From the NCBI RefSeq assembly GCF_007858255.1, contig NZ_VFEU01000004.1, forward strand, positions 62,001 to 126,000: a stretch of 64,000 bases of DNA, read 5' to 3'. Below the pieces are notes generated by a model, which saw only the letters and a program-made list of their open reading frames with translations, was not told the DNA's origin and ran no database searches. This DNA comes from Pseudomonas rhodesiae (GTDB lineage Bacteria > Pseudomonadota > Gammaproteobacteria > Pseudomonadales > Pseudomonadaceae). The translations under genes and the position numbers were made by a program. This document shows, one piece after another, positions 55,265 to 64,000 of this stretch (its first letter is position 1; the number at the start of each line of letters is the position of its first letter).

Positions 55265-57973
55265 TCAAGTCCTGTAGCACATGCTGAAGTTGTCAATAAA
55301 CGAGTAATCTTCCACATGAATGAGCATTGACTTGATCGCAGTACCAGGCGTCGTAGTGTGTTCCACCCAGAACCCGCCTTGCCAGTCGTCAGGATAATTG
55401 GCCGAGGTAATCACCTGACCATCTTCGTCGTAGAACGTGACGTGTGCCGGGCGTTGCTTCCAGGACCAACTGAACCGGACCGACTCCAATGCTCGACTAA
55501 ATTCAATGCGGTGCAATTGCGGTGGGACTTGATACCCGACGTTTTGACACATGACAAAATGATTGCCCGAATAGAACTGATTATTGCCATATCGGACAAT
55601 ACCCGCCAAACCCGCCCCAGATTCAAAGGTTATCGTCATCAACGGCGTCTGGATGCGGCCCCCTGCGCTGTACGTCCCCCGCGCCAAGTCTTCAAATCGC
55701 TCTATTTCACAGATCAGAATTCTGCGCACAACCAAGTTCAGCACTGGAAAAACAATCCCATCTCGCTCGTGCTGGCTTTCATCTGTCGTCGCAGTACAAG
55801 TGACGACAAGAGGAGAGTCATGTTTCAAAAGTTCAAGGTGCGCTCGGTCCAACTTTCGGACCAGCCCTTCATTCACATCATCCTGCGTGAGGATCGAGCC
55901 GTTGGAAACATAGAAGGTATAAGCGCTGTCGTCCTTTTTTACCCCCGTACATTTCAGCCAGACCCGCTGCCCCACTAACGCGAACCACCATTTTTCCACA
56001 GTGATCGAGGCATCTCCGGCAAAGCTCGCCAAATCCAGAAGCCCGCCCTGGGTAGCCGGTGGTGTTGCCTGCGGTACGACAGGTGTCGGCAAGCGCACAG
56101 GCTGGCTGATCGTTAACTTCAGCACCTTGGATTCACGCACCTTGCAAGCACTTGCAACGGTGTAACTGACCTGGATCGTTTGCCCCGCGCCTCGAATCAC
56201 GGCTTCGCGGGGAATGGAAAAATCAACATAACCTGATTCGCTATTACCTGGCTCAGGCCCCAGTGGTAGACGGGCGCCGTTTGGTTTGACCCAATAGCCA
56301 GTGATGGTGTCATTGGGATTTATCCGCTCATATGCGACTCGGACTGTCACGCCGAATCGACCATTCCAGATCGTCAGCTGCGAGCCGACCGCTTCAAGTA
56401 CGGCCGGCGCAGTGAGCTCCACGTTTTCTTGAACCAAGTGGAACCGCCTGCTTGGAAATTCCAACGCCGTTTCACGCTCACACAAACCATCGAAGCTGGC
56501 GGCAAAATGCAAGACCATGACGCTGCAGTCGGCCAGTTCGCGCAACTTGTCCCGTGCGATCGCGGTAGCCACACCATCGGCCAGCCAAGCGGTCGTCAGG
56601 GGTTCACTGACCAGAACATCGAACCCATGGGCACTGCCATCCTCAAGCACCCCGGTGATCCACATCCAGCAACAAGCCCCCTCCTTCGCATAATCCCAGA
56701 TCGGCACCAAAGCGGTTGCATCGCCGTGGAATGTGTTGAGATCCAGCACCCCGGACGTTACCTCTTCAATGTCCGGTGTGGTGAGTTGAGGACCTAACAC
56801 CTTGACTACCCGCTCCGGCGAACGCTGGGGTGCGTAGTGGTTGAACTGAAGGCTGTAGTCCAGCGTCAGGGTTTGGTTGAACAGCGCCGCGAAGAGGTCG
56901 GGAGCGACATCAAACGACAGACTTGCTTGGCCCGCCACGACGTCCTGGCAACCGAGGGGCACTCGCACGCCATTCGGCCCAGATGCATAAGCGCAGACAT
57001 GATCGTCTTGAGCCATGCCGTCATAGGCGACGATGGCGTGCCCACCGTTGACGGTATTGGCCGGGTTGACCTGCCAGTGACCCGGTGGTAACTCCACCGA
57101 TTCGCGTAAGTGCGGGGCAGAAAGTTCCTGGGTCGGGTCGACCTCCAGCAACGACGTAGTGCGTAGGTGAAAGTCTTGCGCGTTGACGGGTAGCGGGTTC
57201 TCAAGCATGGGGTCGCCCGGTTCCGGAAACACAGGTACGGTTGTGTCCCAGATAACGCCCAAGTGGGCGGTGATTGCCGAGTAGTCCCCAAGCCTGGACA
57301 ACCATCCGCGCGACAGGCGAAACCTGAAGATGTGATCCGCGTGTGCCTCACCGGGTTGCACCACATGCCCCAAGGCCACCCAGATGAAACGATAGGGCGC
57401 GATGTGCTGATTACCGGCAACGGTGACAAACAATCGCTGCCCCGGATAGATCATTGGCCAGGCTTTGATCTCGACAATTTCATCGCCGCTGAAATTGTGC
57501 ATCCTCAGCCACCACGTGTTCCACTCGTTGGTCGAATTCTTGAACACGGGCCTTGAATCAAGCAGGTCATCCTCAAGGATGTGCTGAACCTGCAGCTCCA
57601 GCGTCAAGGACTCACGGAGCTGCCCGCCAACGGTGGCTGTGTACCGCATCAAGACCGTGTGCCCGATGCAGTAACTGATTAACTGGGCGGGGATCTCGAC
57701 GACATCCACCCCATCCTCGACAGACACCGGCTCGAATGTTGGCTCCTCCTGGCCTTCGATAGCCATATAGAACAGGACATGGGTGGCCCCCGCCGGCAGA
57801 GTCAACGTCGCGCGGGTGCCCTCCAGCACGTCCATGGGATACAGCACACTGTTATTGGCAGCGAATTCTATGATCGGGTAAGGCAACTCCGCCTTTGGCT
57901 TTGCCGAGGAAACCTGCGCTGGGATAGAGGCATGTGAAGGGGCGGTAGAAGCGGGCACGGTTTTTTTAGCCAC
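55265..57973 (-). CDS. large multi-domain beta-sandwich protein, paralogue B
   Basis: A 902-residue protein, colinear with paralogue A and not recognised. The N terminus (1-30) is again Ala/Pro/Lys/Ser-rich without a signal peptide. Landmarks RGWLSR (222-227), CCWMWITG (434-441) and IWNGRFGVTVRV match paralogue A within one or two residues, so the scaffold is fixed. The C-terminal ~150 residues (from about CEIERFEDLARG) differ and look like another jelly-roll, ending SFIDNFSMCYRT. I choose GTG at 57973 because AAAGGAG lies seven bases before it; a TTG six codons upstream overlaps that ribosome site. AT-richer than the flanks. Function unknown. Confidence 0.83.
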   Translation of the reverse strand: MAKKTVPASTAPSHASIPAQVSSAKPKAELPYPIIEFAANNSVLYPMDVLEGTRATLTLPAGATHVLFYMAIEGQEEPTFEPVSVEDGVDVVEIPAQLISYCIGHTVLMRYTATVGGQLRESLTLELQVQHILEDDLLDSRPVFKNSTNEWNTWWLRMHNFSGDEIVEIKAWPMIYPGQRLFVTVAGNQHIAPYRFIWVALGHVVQPGEAHADHIFRFRLSRGWLSRLGDYSAITAHLGVIWDTTVPVFPEPGDPMLENPLPVNAQDFHLRTTSLLEVDPTQELSAPHLRESVELPPGHWQVNPANTVNGGHAIVAYDGMAQDDHVCAYASGPNGVRVPLGCQDVVAGQASLSFDVAPDLFAALFNQTLTLDYSLQFNHYAPQRSPERVVKVLGPQLTTPDIEEVTSGVLDLNTFHGDATALVPIWDYAKEGACCWMWITGVLEDGSAHGFDVLVSEPLTTAWLADGVATAIARDKLRELADCSVMVLHFAASFDGLCERETALEFPSRRFHLVQENVELTAPAVLEAVGSQLTIWNGRFGVTVRVAYERINPNDTITGYWVKPNGARLPLGPEPGNSESGYVDFSIPREAVIRGAGQTIQVSYTVASACKVRESKVLKLTISQPVRLPTPVVPQATPPATQGGLLDLASFAGDASITVEKWWFALVGQRVWLKCTGVKKDDSAYTFYVSNGSILTQDDVNEGLVRKLDRAHLELLKHDSPLVVTCTATTDESQHERDGIVFPVLNLVVRRILICEIERFEDLARGTYSAGGRIQTPLMTITFESGAGLAGIVRYGNNQFYSGNHFVMCQNVGYQVPPQLHRIEFSRALESVRFSWSWKQRPAHVTFYDEDGQVITSANYPDDWQGGFWVEHTTTPGTAIKSMLIHVEDYSFIDNFSMCYRT

Positions 57974-58068
57974 GATAAGACTCCTTTCCAACGTTGGATA
58001 CGGTCGGTGGGCCTGGCCTTTAGGTCAGAAACTCCGTTATCTAACGCTGGGAACGTGAGCCTTGCCTA

Positions 58069-58084
58069 CTGTCAAAGTTGACAG
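58069..58084. promoter_or_regulatory. 16-bp palindrome CTGTCAAAGTTGACAG
   Basis: One base different from the site before paralogue A and at nearly the same distance (95 bp) from the start of paralogue B, in otherwise dissimilar sequence. Confidence 0.6.
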
Positions 58085-58133
58085 TTCTGATGAATGATCA
58101 GGCACGGCACGACCAGTGGCATGGACATACCTT

Positions 58134-58577
58134 TCAACCAGTCTCTTCATCAGGATTTCCAACTTCAGCCGGCAGTTGGGCCGGCAAACCATTCGTGATC
58201 CAGGCTGCTTGGCAAGTGATCGACTCGTAGCGTGGTTTTTGCCGTGCCAGCCAGCCACGGGCGATGGGAAAAGTTAGGCGTTCACCGGAAGCTATATCAT
58301 CAGCCGTTAACGCGTAGTCGTACGCCACAGTGTAGAAAGCCGGTTTCCCACTGCATTGCTCAATCACAACGGTGCAGTAAACCTTATCTCCTTGCTGGGC
58401 AAGATCCGGCAGCGGGATCTCAACGATCTCGTCCCCTTCGTGATCGTGCATGTCGTATGTTGGCGTGTTCTGGTAGATTTTTTCGTCGATTAATCGAGGT
58501 GCGAGCACTTTACCTTGCTCGGTTGCGTGGCCGCAGAAATGGGCGAGGATAGCCGGGTCAACTTGGACTGGCGCCAT
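58134..58577 (-). pseudogene. truncated third copy of the beta-sandwich paralogue
   Basis: A 147-residue open frame matching only residues about 140-260 of paralogue A: LAPRLIDEKIYQNTPTYDMH, DKVYCTVVIEQ, RGWLARQKPRYESIT and AWITNGLPAQLPAE align closely. The first ~25 residues (MAPVQVDPAIL...) replace the normal N-terminal domain, and after NPDEETG it stops; nothing of the remaining 640 residues follows. It is most simply a deletion remnant of a third paralogue. It could be a short expressed protein, since the frame is intact. It ends 50 bp before the palindrome of paralogue B. Confidence 0.65.
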
Positions 58578-58602
58578 CGAGGCGTGGTATCTACACGTCC
58601 TC

Positions 58603-58690
58603 GATGAAAACACAGCCTGAGAAAGTGAAGCTTTTATGGTGAGTGGGCTGCTTCGCAGCCCGGCGCAGGGCAAGCCTGCTCATACCACAG
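58603..58690 (+). repeat. composite dispersed element (KTQPE type plus REP hairpin)
   Basis: Bases 58603-58643 match the element at 45817-45857; 58645-58690 match the hairpin repeat at 5949-5990 (GGGCTGCTTCGCAGCCC). It fills the space between the truncated paralogue and the end of the NRPS gene and joins two repeat types seen apart elsewhere. Confidence 0.65.
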
Positions 58691-58740
58691 AGTTATGTGT
58701 CGGCCTTCAGGACTTGAGTAAGTGTTATGACCATCGCAGA

Positions 58741-61700
58741 TCAGAGCCCTTCCAACTCCGCCATCAAATCACTCAAGCGATCCACCTTCTCCACGCTGAT
58801 CTCACTGCCCGCCAACCCGTCGATGTACTCGGCCAGTTCCGCCACGGTGCTGCACTCGAACATCGCCCGCAGCGGTACGTCCCGTTGCAGGGTTTTCTGC
58901 ACACGCGAGGCAATCTGTGTGGCCAGCAGCGAATGCCCGCCCAGCTCGAAGAAGTTGTCCTGCACACCGACCCGCTCGACTTTGAGCACTTCGGCCCAGA
59001 TGACGGCCAGGGTGGTTTCCAGTTCGTTGCGTGGCGCCAGGTAATCCTGGCGGTGCAACTGGCCGATCTCCAGGGCCGGTAGGGCGTTGCGGTCGAGTTT
59101 GCCGTTGGCGTTGAGCGGCAGGCGTTCAAGCCATAGCCAATGCACCGGCACCATGTACTCCGGCAGTTCGGCGCGCAGGCGCTGTTTGATACGGTCCAGG
59201 CGCTCGCCGGGGTTGAGCGCGCCATCGGCCGCCACCAGGTAGCCTACCAAGTGCTTGCCGTTGACGCCGTCCTGCACGCCGACGGCGGCATCGCGCAGGT
59301 CGGCTTGTTCGTGCAGACGCGCTTCGATTTCCCCCAACTCGATCCGGTAGCCGCGAATCTTCACCTGATGGTCGATCCGACCGACATATTCCAACACCCC
59401 ATCGCTGCGCCGCCGCGCCAGGTCGCCGGTGCGGTACAGGCGTTCGCCCGGTGCGCCGAACGGGTCGGGCACGAAGACCGGCGCAGTACGCAACGGGTCG
59501 CCAACATAGCCGCGTCCGACCCCGGTGCCCGCCACGCACAACTCGCCGACGGCGCCTTGGGGCACCAACTCCAGTGCGCCATCGAGCAGGTACAGGCGGT
59601 TGTTGTCGGTGGGTGTCCCAATCGGCAGATAAGTGCCACGGGTCGAGGCCAGGTCGACGCGGAAGAACGCCACGTCATCGGAACATTCCGCCGGGCCGTA
59701 CGCATTCACCAGGCCGATCTCGGGGTAGCGTTGCAGCCACTGGTGCGCCAGTTCAGGCGGCATCGCCTCGCCGGTCGGCAGCATCCAGCGCAGGCCGTCC
59801 AGGTGCAGGCGCTCCTGGGCGAGCATGCCCTGAATCAGCGACGGCACGCTCTCCAGCACGCTGATGCCCTGGGCCTGCACATGGGCCAGCAAACCTTGCG
59901 GGTCGTGGGCGATGCTGTTCGGCACGATATCCACCCGCGCGCCAAACAACGGCGCGGCGAGGAATTGCCACACGGAAATATCGAAACTCTGGGAGGCGGT
60001 TTGCGCGATCACATCCGCTGCGGTCAGGTCCAGGTACGGCACTTTGCTCAACTGGTTATTGAGCATGCCGCGCTGTTGCACCATCACGCCTTTGGGCAGG
60101 CCGGTGGAGCCGGAGGTGTAGATCACATAGGCGAGGTTGTCCGGGCCACTGTAGACACCCGGGTTCTCACCACGGGCCGGCACTTCGTCCCATACCAGCA
60201 ACTGGCAGTCGATACCGTCCAACAACGCGATGGCCTGTTCGCGACACGCCTCGCTGCACACCAGCAGCGGCGTACGGCTCAGCTCGATAAGGCGGCGCAG
60301 ACGCTGGCTCGGCAAGCCCGGGTCCAGGGGCAAGTAGCCGGCCCCGGCCTTGAAGCTGCCGATGATCATGCCCAGCAATTCCAAGTCGCGTTCGGCCAGC
60401 AACGCCACCGGTTGATCCAGGCCGACACCCGCCGCGATGAGTGCGTGCCCCAGGCCATTGCTGCGGCGATTCAGTTCCTTGTAACTCCAGTGCCGGTCCA
60501 GGCAACTGGCGGCGATACGCTGTGGATGCACGGCTACCTGGGCTTCGAACAGCTCCACATAGCTGCGCTCCAGCGGGTAGGCGTGTTCGCTCTGGTTGCA
60601 GCCGTGCACCAGGAAATCGCGCTCCTGTTCGCCCATCAGCGGCAAGTCGGCCATGTCGCCATGGAAGCCCTGCACCAGCGCCAGCAGCAGGCGTTTGAAC
60701 TCGGCGAGCAAGCCTTGCACGGTGCTTTCGTCGAAATAGCGTTGGTCATAGGACAGGTGCAAGCCCAGGTCATCGCCCGGATAGCACACGGCCGTCAGCG
60801 GGAAATTGGTGTGGGTGCGCCCGGAATCCGAGGTGGCGTTCAGGCTGTGGGCGCGGTCCAGTACCGTGGTGTCCACCGGGGCGTTTTCGAACACGAACAG
60901 GCTGTCGAACAACGGCTGGCCCTTGGGCAGTTCGCTGTGTTCCTGGATAGTCACCAGCGGCAGGTATTCGTACTCGCGCAATTGCATATTGCTGTCGAGC
61001 AGGCCGTTCAACCACTGCCGCACGCTGCAGGGCTGGCCTTCCTCGGGCAGTTGCACCCGCAGGGCGATGCTGTTGATAAACAGGCCGACCGTGTGTTGCA
61101 TCTCGGGCATGTCCACCGGACGACCGGCCACGGTCACGCCAAACACCACGTCACGGTCTCCGCTCACCCGACGCAGCACCAGCGCCCAGGCCGCCTGGGC
61201 GAAAGTGTTGACGGTCAGTTGATGGGCCTGGGCCAATTCACGCAGCTGTGCGCCGTCGTGCGCATCGAGGCGGGTGTAGCAGTCGCCCACCACCATGCCG
61301 CCGCTGTGGCCGGCGTGTTCGCGCAGGAATGGGCGGTCGCTGGGGATCGGCGTGGTGCGTTCGAAGCCTTTCAGGTTCTGCTGCCACCACTGGCGCGCTT
61401 CGCTCAGGTTGCGGCGTTGCAGCCAGGCGATGTAGTCGCGATAGCGCGGCGGCGTGGCCAGTTGCGCGTCGCGGCCTTCACCCAGCGCCAGGTAGATTTC
61501 GAAGAAGTCGTTCATCAGCAACGAACGGCACCAGGCATCGATCAGGATGTGGTGGTTGCTCATCATGAACCAGTAGCGCGCCTCGCCCACGCGAATCAGC
61601 CGCAGGTGGAACGGAGCCTGGTTGAGCAGATCGAAACCGGCCTCGCGCTCGGCCTTGAGCAGCGCTTGCAGGCGCGGCTCATGCTCGGCCTCCGGCGCGT

Positions 61701-64000
61701 GACGCCAGTCCAGGTACTCGATGGGGGTGCTACCCGGTGCGTGAATCACTTGCAGCATGTCTTCGCCGACGTTCCAGCAGAACGACGCGCGCAAGGCTTC
61801 GTGACGGGCGATCACCGCTTGCCAGGCCTGGGCGAAACGCTCGGGGTCCAGCTCGCTGTTGATGCGGTAGCGGTCCTGCATGTAGTACAGGCCGGTACCC
61901 GGTTCCAACAAGGTGTGCAGCAGCAGACCTTCCTGCATTGGGGTCAGCGGGTAGACATCTTCGATCACATGGGCGGGCACCGGCAGGCTGTCCAGTTGTG
62001 CCTGGGTCAGGCGCGCCAGAGGGAAGTCCGACGGTGTCAGGCCACCGGCCTGGTCGCTGAGGCAGTGTTCGATCAGGCGGTGCAACTCGGCCAGGTAAGC
62101 CTCGGCCAATGCGCCGATGGTGCGCGCATCATAGCGTTCGCGGCTGAAGGTCCAGCGCAGCAGCAATTCACCGCCGTAGACCTGGCTGTCCACGCTCAAA
62201 GCATTGGGCAGCGGCGCGTCCGGGTCATGGGCCTGGCCGGCCGGCTCATCCAGCGGATGGAACAGCGCATCGGCGCCGAAGCTCTGGTCGAACTGGCCAA
62301 GGTAATTGAAGGTGATTTCGGCGCTCGGCAGCGCCGCCATCTGCTGCTTGCAACCGGCGTCCGCCAGGTAGCGCAGCACGCCATAGCCCAGGCCCTTGTG
62401 GGGCACCGCGCGCAGCTGTTCCTTGATCGTCTTGATCGAATCGCCCTGCCCGTCTTGGGGCGTGAGACGCAGCGGGTACGCGCTGGTGAACCAGCCGACG
62501 CTACGGGTCAGGTCGATATCGTCGAACAGCGGTTCGCGGCCGTGGCCTTCCAATTGGATCAACGCCGAGGCGTGGCCGCTCCAGCGGCACAGTACGCGGG
62601 CCAGGGCGGTCAGCAGCAGGTCATTGACCTGGGTGCGGTATGCGCTGGGCGCCTGTTGCAGCAACTGGCGGGTGCGCTCGGCGTCCAGGCGCACGCTGAC
62701 GCTGTCGGCATCGCGATTGCGCAGCGCGCCATGGGCACGGTCCACCGGCAACGCCACGTCAGGCCCGGCCAACTGCGCTTGCCATACGGCCAGTTCTTCG
62801 CGCAGGGATTCGCTGCCGGCATACGCCTGCAGGCGCGCGGCCCAGTCACGCAGCGCGCTGGTCTTGGCCGGCAGGCTGACCGACTGGCCGGCGCTCAACT
62901 GGCGGTACACCGTTTGCAAATCTTCGAGCAGCACACGCCACGACACGCCGTCCACCACCAGGTGATGGATCGCGATCAGCAGGCGTTGCTGGCCCTCGGG
63001 CCCGTCCACCAGCAGCGCGCGCAGCAGCGGGCCGTGTTGCAGGTCGAGGCTGCGCTGGGTGTCGTTGAACAGCGCGGTGCACTGCGCCATGTCGCGTACC
63101 TGGGCCTGCATCAGCACACCGCCATGGGGTACGGCCAGGTGTTCGGCGTGCCACTGGGCGTCGCGCCGGGTAAAACTCAGGCGCAGCGCATCGTGCTGTT
63201 CCAGAACCGCCAGCAACGCTTGCTCCAGACGGTGCGGGTCGAGCAGTTGCAGCGGCTTGAGCAGCAGCGCCTGGTTCCAGTGCTGACGGTTGGGCATCGG
63301 CGTTTCGAAGAACCACTGTTGGATCGGCGTCAGCCCCGAACGGCCGGTGAGCACGCCTTGCTCGGCGCGAATGTGCTCGGTGCGCGTGGCCACGGCGGCC
63401 AAGGCCCTCACGGTCTGGTGCTGGAACAGGTCACGCGGGCTGAAATGAATCGCGGCCTGGCGTGCGCGGCTCACCACTTGGATCGACAGGATCGAATCGC
63501 CGCCCAGTTCAAAGAAGTTATCGTCCAGGCCCACTTGCTGCACATTCAACACGGCGCACCAGATCGCGGCCAAGCTGCTTTCAAGGGCGTTGCCTGGCGC
63601 CACGTAATGTTGGCGGTTGGCCTCCGGGTCGGGTTGCGGTAACGCACGGCGGTCGAGCTTGCCATTGGCAGTCAGCGGCATGCTGTCGAGCACGATCAGA
63701 TGCGCGGGCACCATGTAGTCCGGCAGTTGCGCCTTCAGGTGGGCTTTGAGGGCCTCGCGCAGAGGGCCGTGCTCGGCGTCGCTGACCAGGTACGCCACCA
63801 GTTGTTTGCCGCTCGGCGCATCCAGCGCCAGCACCACCGCTTCGCGCACCTGGCTGTGTTCCAACAGACGGGTTTCGATTTCCCCCAATTCGATGCGGAA
63901 ACCGCGAATCTTCACCTGATGGTCGATTCGCCCCAGGTACTCCACCAGGCCATCGGCGCGCTGGCGCACCAGGTCACCGGTGCGGTACAGACGCCCGCCA
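58741..64000 (-). CDS. pvdL: pyoverdine chromophore NRPS PvdL, C-terminal part
   Basis: The last ~1,753 residues of a peptide synthetase, its 5' end beyond the window. Order: end of an adenylation domain (RLYRTGDL), carrier protein ([11 protein letters not shown]), epimerase ([10 protein letters not shown]), condensation domain ([17 protein letters not shown]), full adenylation domain ([27 protein letters not shown]), carrier protein ([10 protein letters not shown]), and a short tail ending [10 protein letters not shown] with no thioesterase. Residues at the ten specificity positions read DIWELTADD(K), the 2,4-diaminobutyrate code. An epimerising module followed by a Dab module without thioesterase is the end of PvdL (D-Tyr, L-Dab), which hands its peptide to PvdI-type synthetases. 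Confidence 0.9.
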   Translation of the reverse strand, partial: GGRLYRTGDLVRQRADGLVEYLGRIDHQVKIRGFRIELGEIETRLLEHSQVREAVVLALDAPSGKQLVAYLVSDAEHGPLREALKAHLKAQLPDYMVPAHLIVLDSMPLTANGKLDRRALPQPDPEANRQHYVAPGNALESSLAAIWCAVLNVQQVGLDDNFFELGGDSILSIQVVSRARQAAIHFSPRDLFQHQTVRALAAVATRTEHIRAEQGVLTGRSGLTPIQQWFFETPMPNRQHWNQALLLKPLQLLDPHRLEQALLAVLEQHDALRLSFTRRDAQWHAEHLAVPHGGVLMQAQVRDMAQCTALFNDTQRSLDLQHGPLLRALLVDGPEGQQRLLIAIHHLVVDGVSWRVLLEDLQTVYRQLSAGQSVSLPAKTSALRDWAARLQAYAGSESLREELAVWQAQLAGPDVALPVDRAHGALRNRDADSVSVRLDAERTRQLLQQAPSAYRTQVNDLLLTALARVLCRWSGHASALIQLEGHGREPLFDDIDLTRSVGWFTSAYPLRLTPQDGQGDSIKTIKEQLRAVPHKGLGYGVLRYLADAGCKQQMAALPSAEITFNYLGQFDQSFGADALFHPLDEPAGQAHDPDAPLPNALSVDSQVYGGELLLRWTFSRERYDARTIGALAEAYLAELHRLIEHCLSDQAGGLTPSDFPLARLTQAQLDSLPVPAHVIEDVYPLTPMQEGLLLHTLLEPGTGLYYMQDRYRINSELDPERFAQAWQAVIARHEALRASFCWNVGEDMLQVIHAPGSTPIEYLDWRHAPEAEHEPRLQALLKAEREAGFDLLNQAPFHLRLIRVGEARYWFMMSNHHILIDAWCRSLLMNDFFEIYLALGEGRDAQLATPPRYRDYIAWLQRRNLSEARQWWQQNLKGFERTTPIPSDRPFLREHAGHSGGMVVGDCYTRLDAHDGAQLRELAQAHQLTVNTFAQAAWALVLRRVSGDRDVVFGVTVAGRPVDMPEMQHTVGLFINSIALRVQLPEEGQPCSVRQWLNGLLDSNMQLREYEYLPLVTIQEHSELPKGQPLFDSLFVFENAPVDTTVLDRAHSLNATSDSGRTHTNFPLTAVCYPGDDLGLHLSYDQRYFDESTVQGLLAEFKRLLLALVQGFHGDMADLPLMGEQERDFLVHGCNQSEHAYPLERSYVELFEAQVAVHPQRIAASCLDRHWSYKELNRRSNGLGHALIAAGVGLDQPVALLAERDLELLGMIIGSFKAGAGYLPLDPGLPSQRLRRLIELSRTPLLVCSEACREQAIALLDGIDCQLLVWDEVPARGENPGVYSGPDNLAYVIYTSGSTGLPKGVMVQQRGMLNNQLSKVPYLDLTAADVIAQTASQSFDISVWQFLAAPLFGARVDIVPNSIAHDPQGLLAHVQAQGISVLESVPSLIQGMLAQERLHLDGLRWMLPTGEAMPPELAHQWLQRYPEIGLVNAYGPAECSDDVAFFRVDLASTRGTYLPIGTPTDNNRLYLLDGALELVPQGAVGELCVAGTGVGRGYVGDPLRTAPVFVPDPFGAPGERLYRTGDLARRRSDGVLEYVGRIDHQVKIRGYRIELGEIEARLHEQADLRDAAVGVQDGVNGKHLVGYLVAADGALNPGERLDRIKQRLRAELPEYMVPVHWLWLERLPLNANGKLDRNALPALEIGQLHRQDYLAPRNELETTLAVIWAEVLKVERVGVQDNFFELGGHSLLATQIASRVQKTLQRDVPLRAMFECSTVAELAEYIDGLAGSEISVEKVDRLSDLMAELEGL

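Noticed and set aside
58741..58780. Missing thioesterase taken as a truncated NRPS
   Set aside because: PvdL normally ends in a carrier protein with a short tail and no thioesterase.
59140..63642. A 1,500-codon open frame on the plus strand
   Set aside because: It is the opposite-strand image of pvdL, caused by high GC at third positions; no motif, ribosome site or promoter.
1..64000. CRISPR arrays, tRNA or rRNA genes, insertion sequences
   Set aside because: I found no regularly spaced direct repeats, no cloverleaf or rRNA-like sequence and no transposase; the repeats present are REP-type.

Overview
The window is chromosomal DNA from a fluorescent Pseudomonas, most likely the P. fluorescens group. 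Indicators are the pyoverdine genes (an MbtH-like protein, PvdH, and the carboxyl end of a PvdL-type peptide synthetase), a Pseudomonas-type DUF3509 gene, a PuuD-type membrane urate oxidase, a DsbRS/DsbD-E-G cluster in P. aeruginosa order, and many GGGGGCAAGCCCCC-type REP elements in inverted pairs. Base composition is GC-rich. I see no rRNA, tRNA, CRISPR array, integrase or insertion sequence.

0-21.6 kb is housekeeping and general metabolism: a hypothetical protein, an ankyrin protein, a very-long-chain acyl-CoA synthetase, a DUF3509 gene with a sigma-54-like promoter, a stand-alone LuxR-type DNA-binding protein, an acireductone-dioxygenase-like cupin lacking part of its metal site, an MFS transporter, aroC, a secreted alpha/beta hydrolase, a tail-anchored GNAT-like protein, prmB, an isochorismatase-like hydrolase with Ser in place of the catalytic Cys, smr, folE and a glutaredoxin. 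A LysR-controlled CitMHS/AtuA-like operon follows, then a GST/aminotransferase pair divergent from a MarR gene, an NCS2 purine permease and a LysE exporter.

21.6-34.7 kb holds a ~1,760-residue dermonecrotic-toxin-type protein and, beside it, a complete urate-to-glyoxylate pathway: puuD, uraH, uraD, puuE, alc, allA, a xanthine/uracil permease and a Tsx-like porin. Three promoters of purine genes (uraH, puuE and the 19.6 kb NCS2 permease) carry the same TTGTATACAA-type palindrome, which suggests one GntR-type regulon.

34.8-43.8 kb: a patatin phospholipase, an LpxL-type acyltransferase, minCDE with a long hairpin before minD, rluA, apeB, a 58-residue membrane protein and a large MscS channel.

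43.8-64 kb: mbtH and pvdH, each with a PvdS-type promoter (TAAAT-N16-CGT, or one base off), then ampDh3, the dsbRS two-component pair divergent from dsbD-dsbE-like-dsbG, and finally the end of pvdL. The last adenylation domain of PvdL has residues expected for 2,4-diaminobutyrate, the product of PvdH. Between dsbG and pvdL lies an AT-richer segment (52.3-58.6 kb) with two colinear ~900-residue paralogues of unknown function and a truncated third copy. Both full genes share a 16-bp palindrome (CTGTCAA..TTGACAG) about 90 bp before the start and end in different jelly-roll-like domains. This is the best candidate for an undescribed system in the window.
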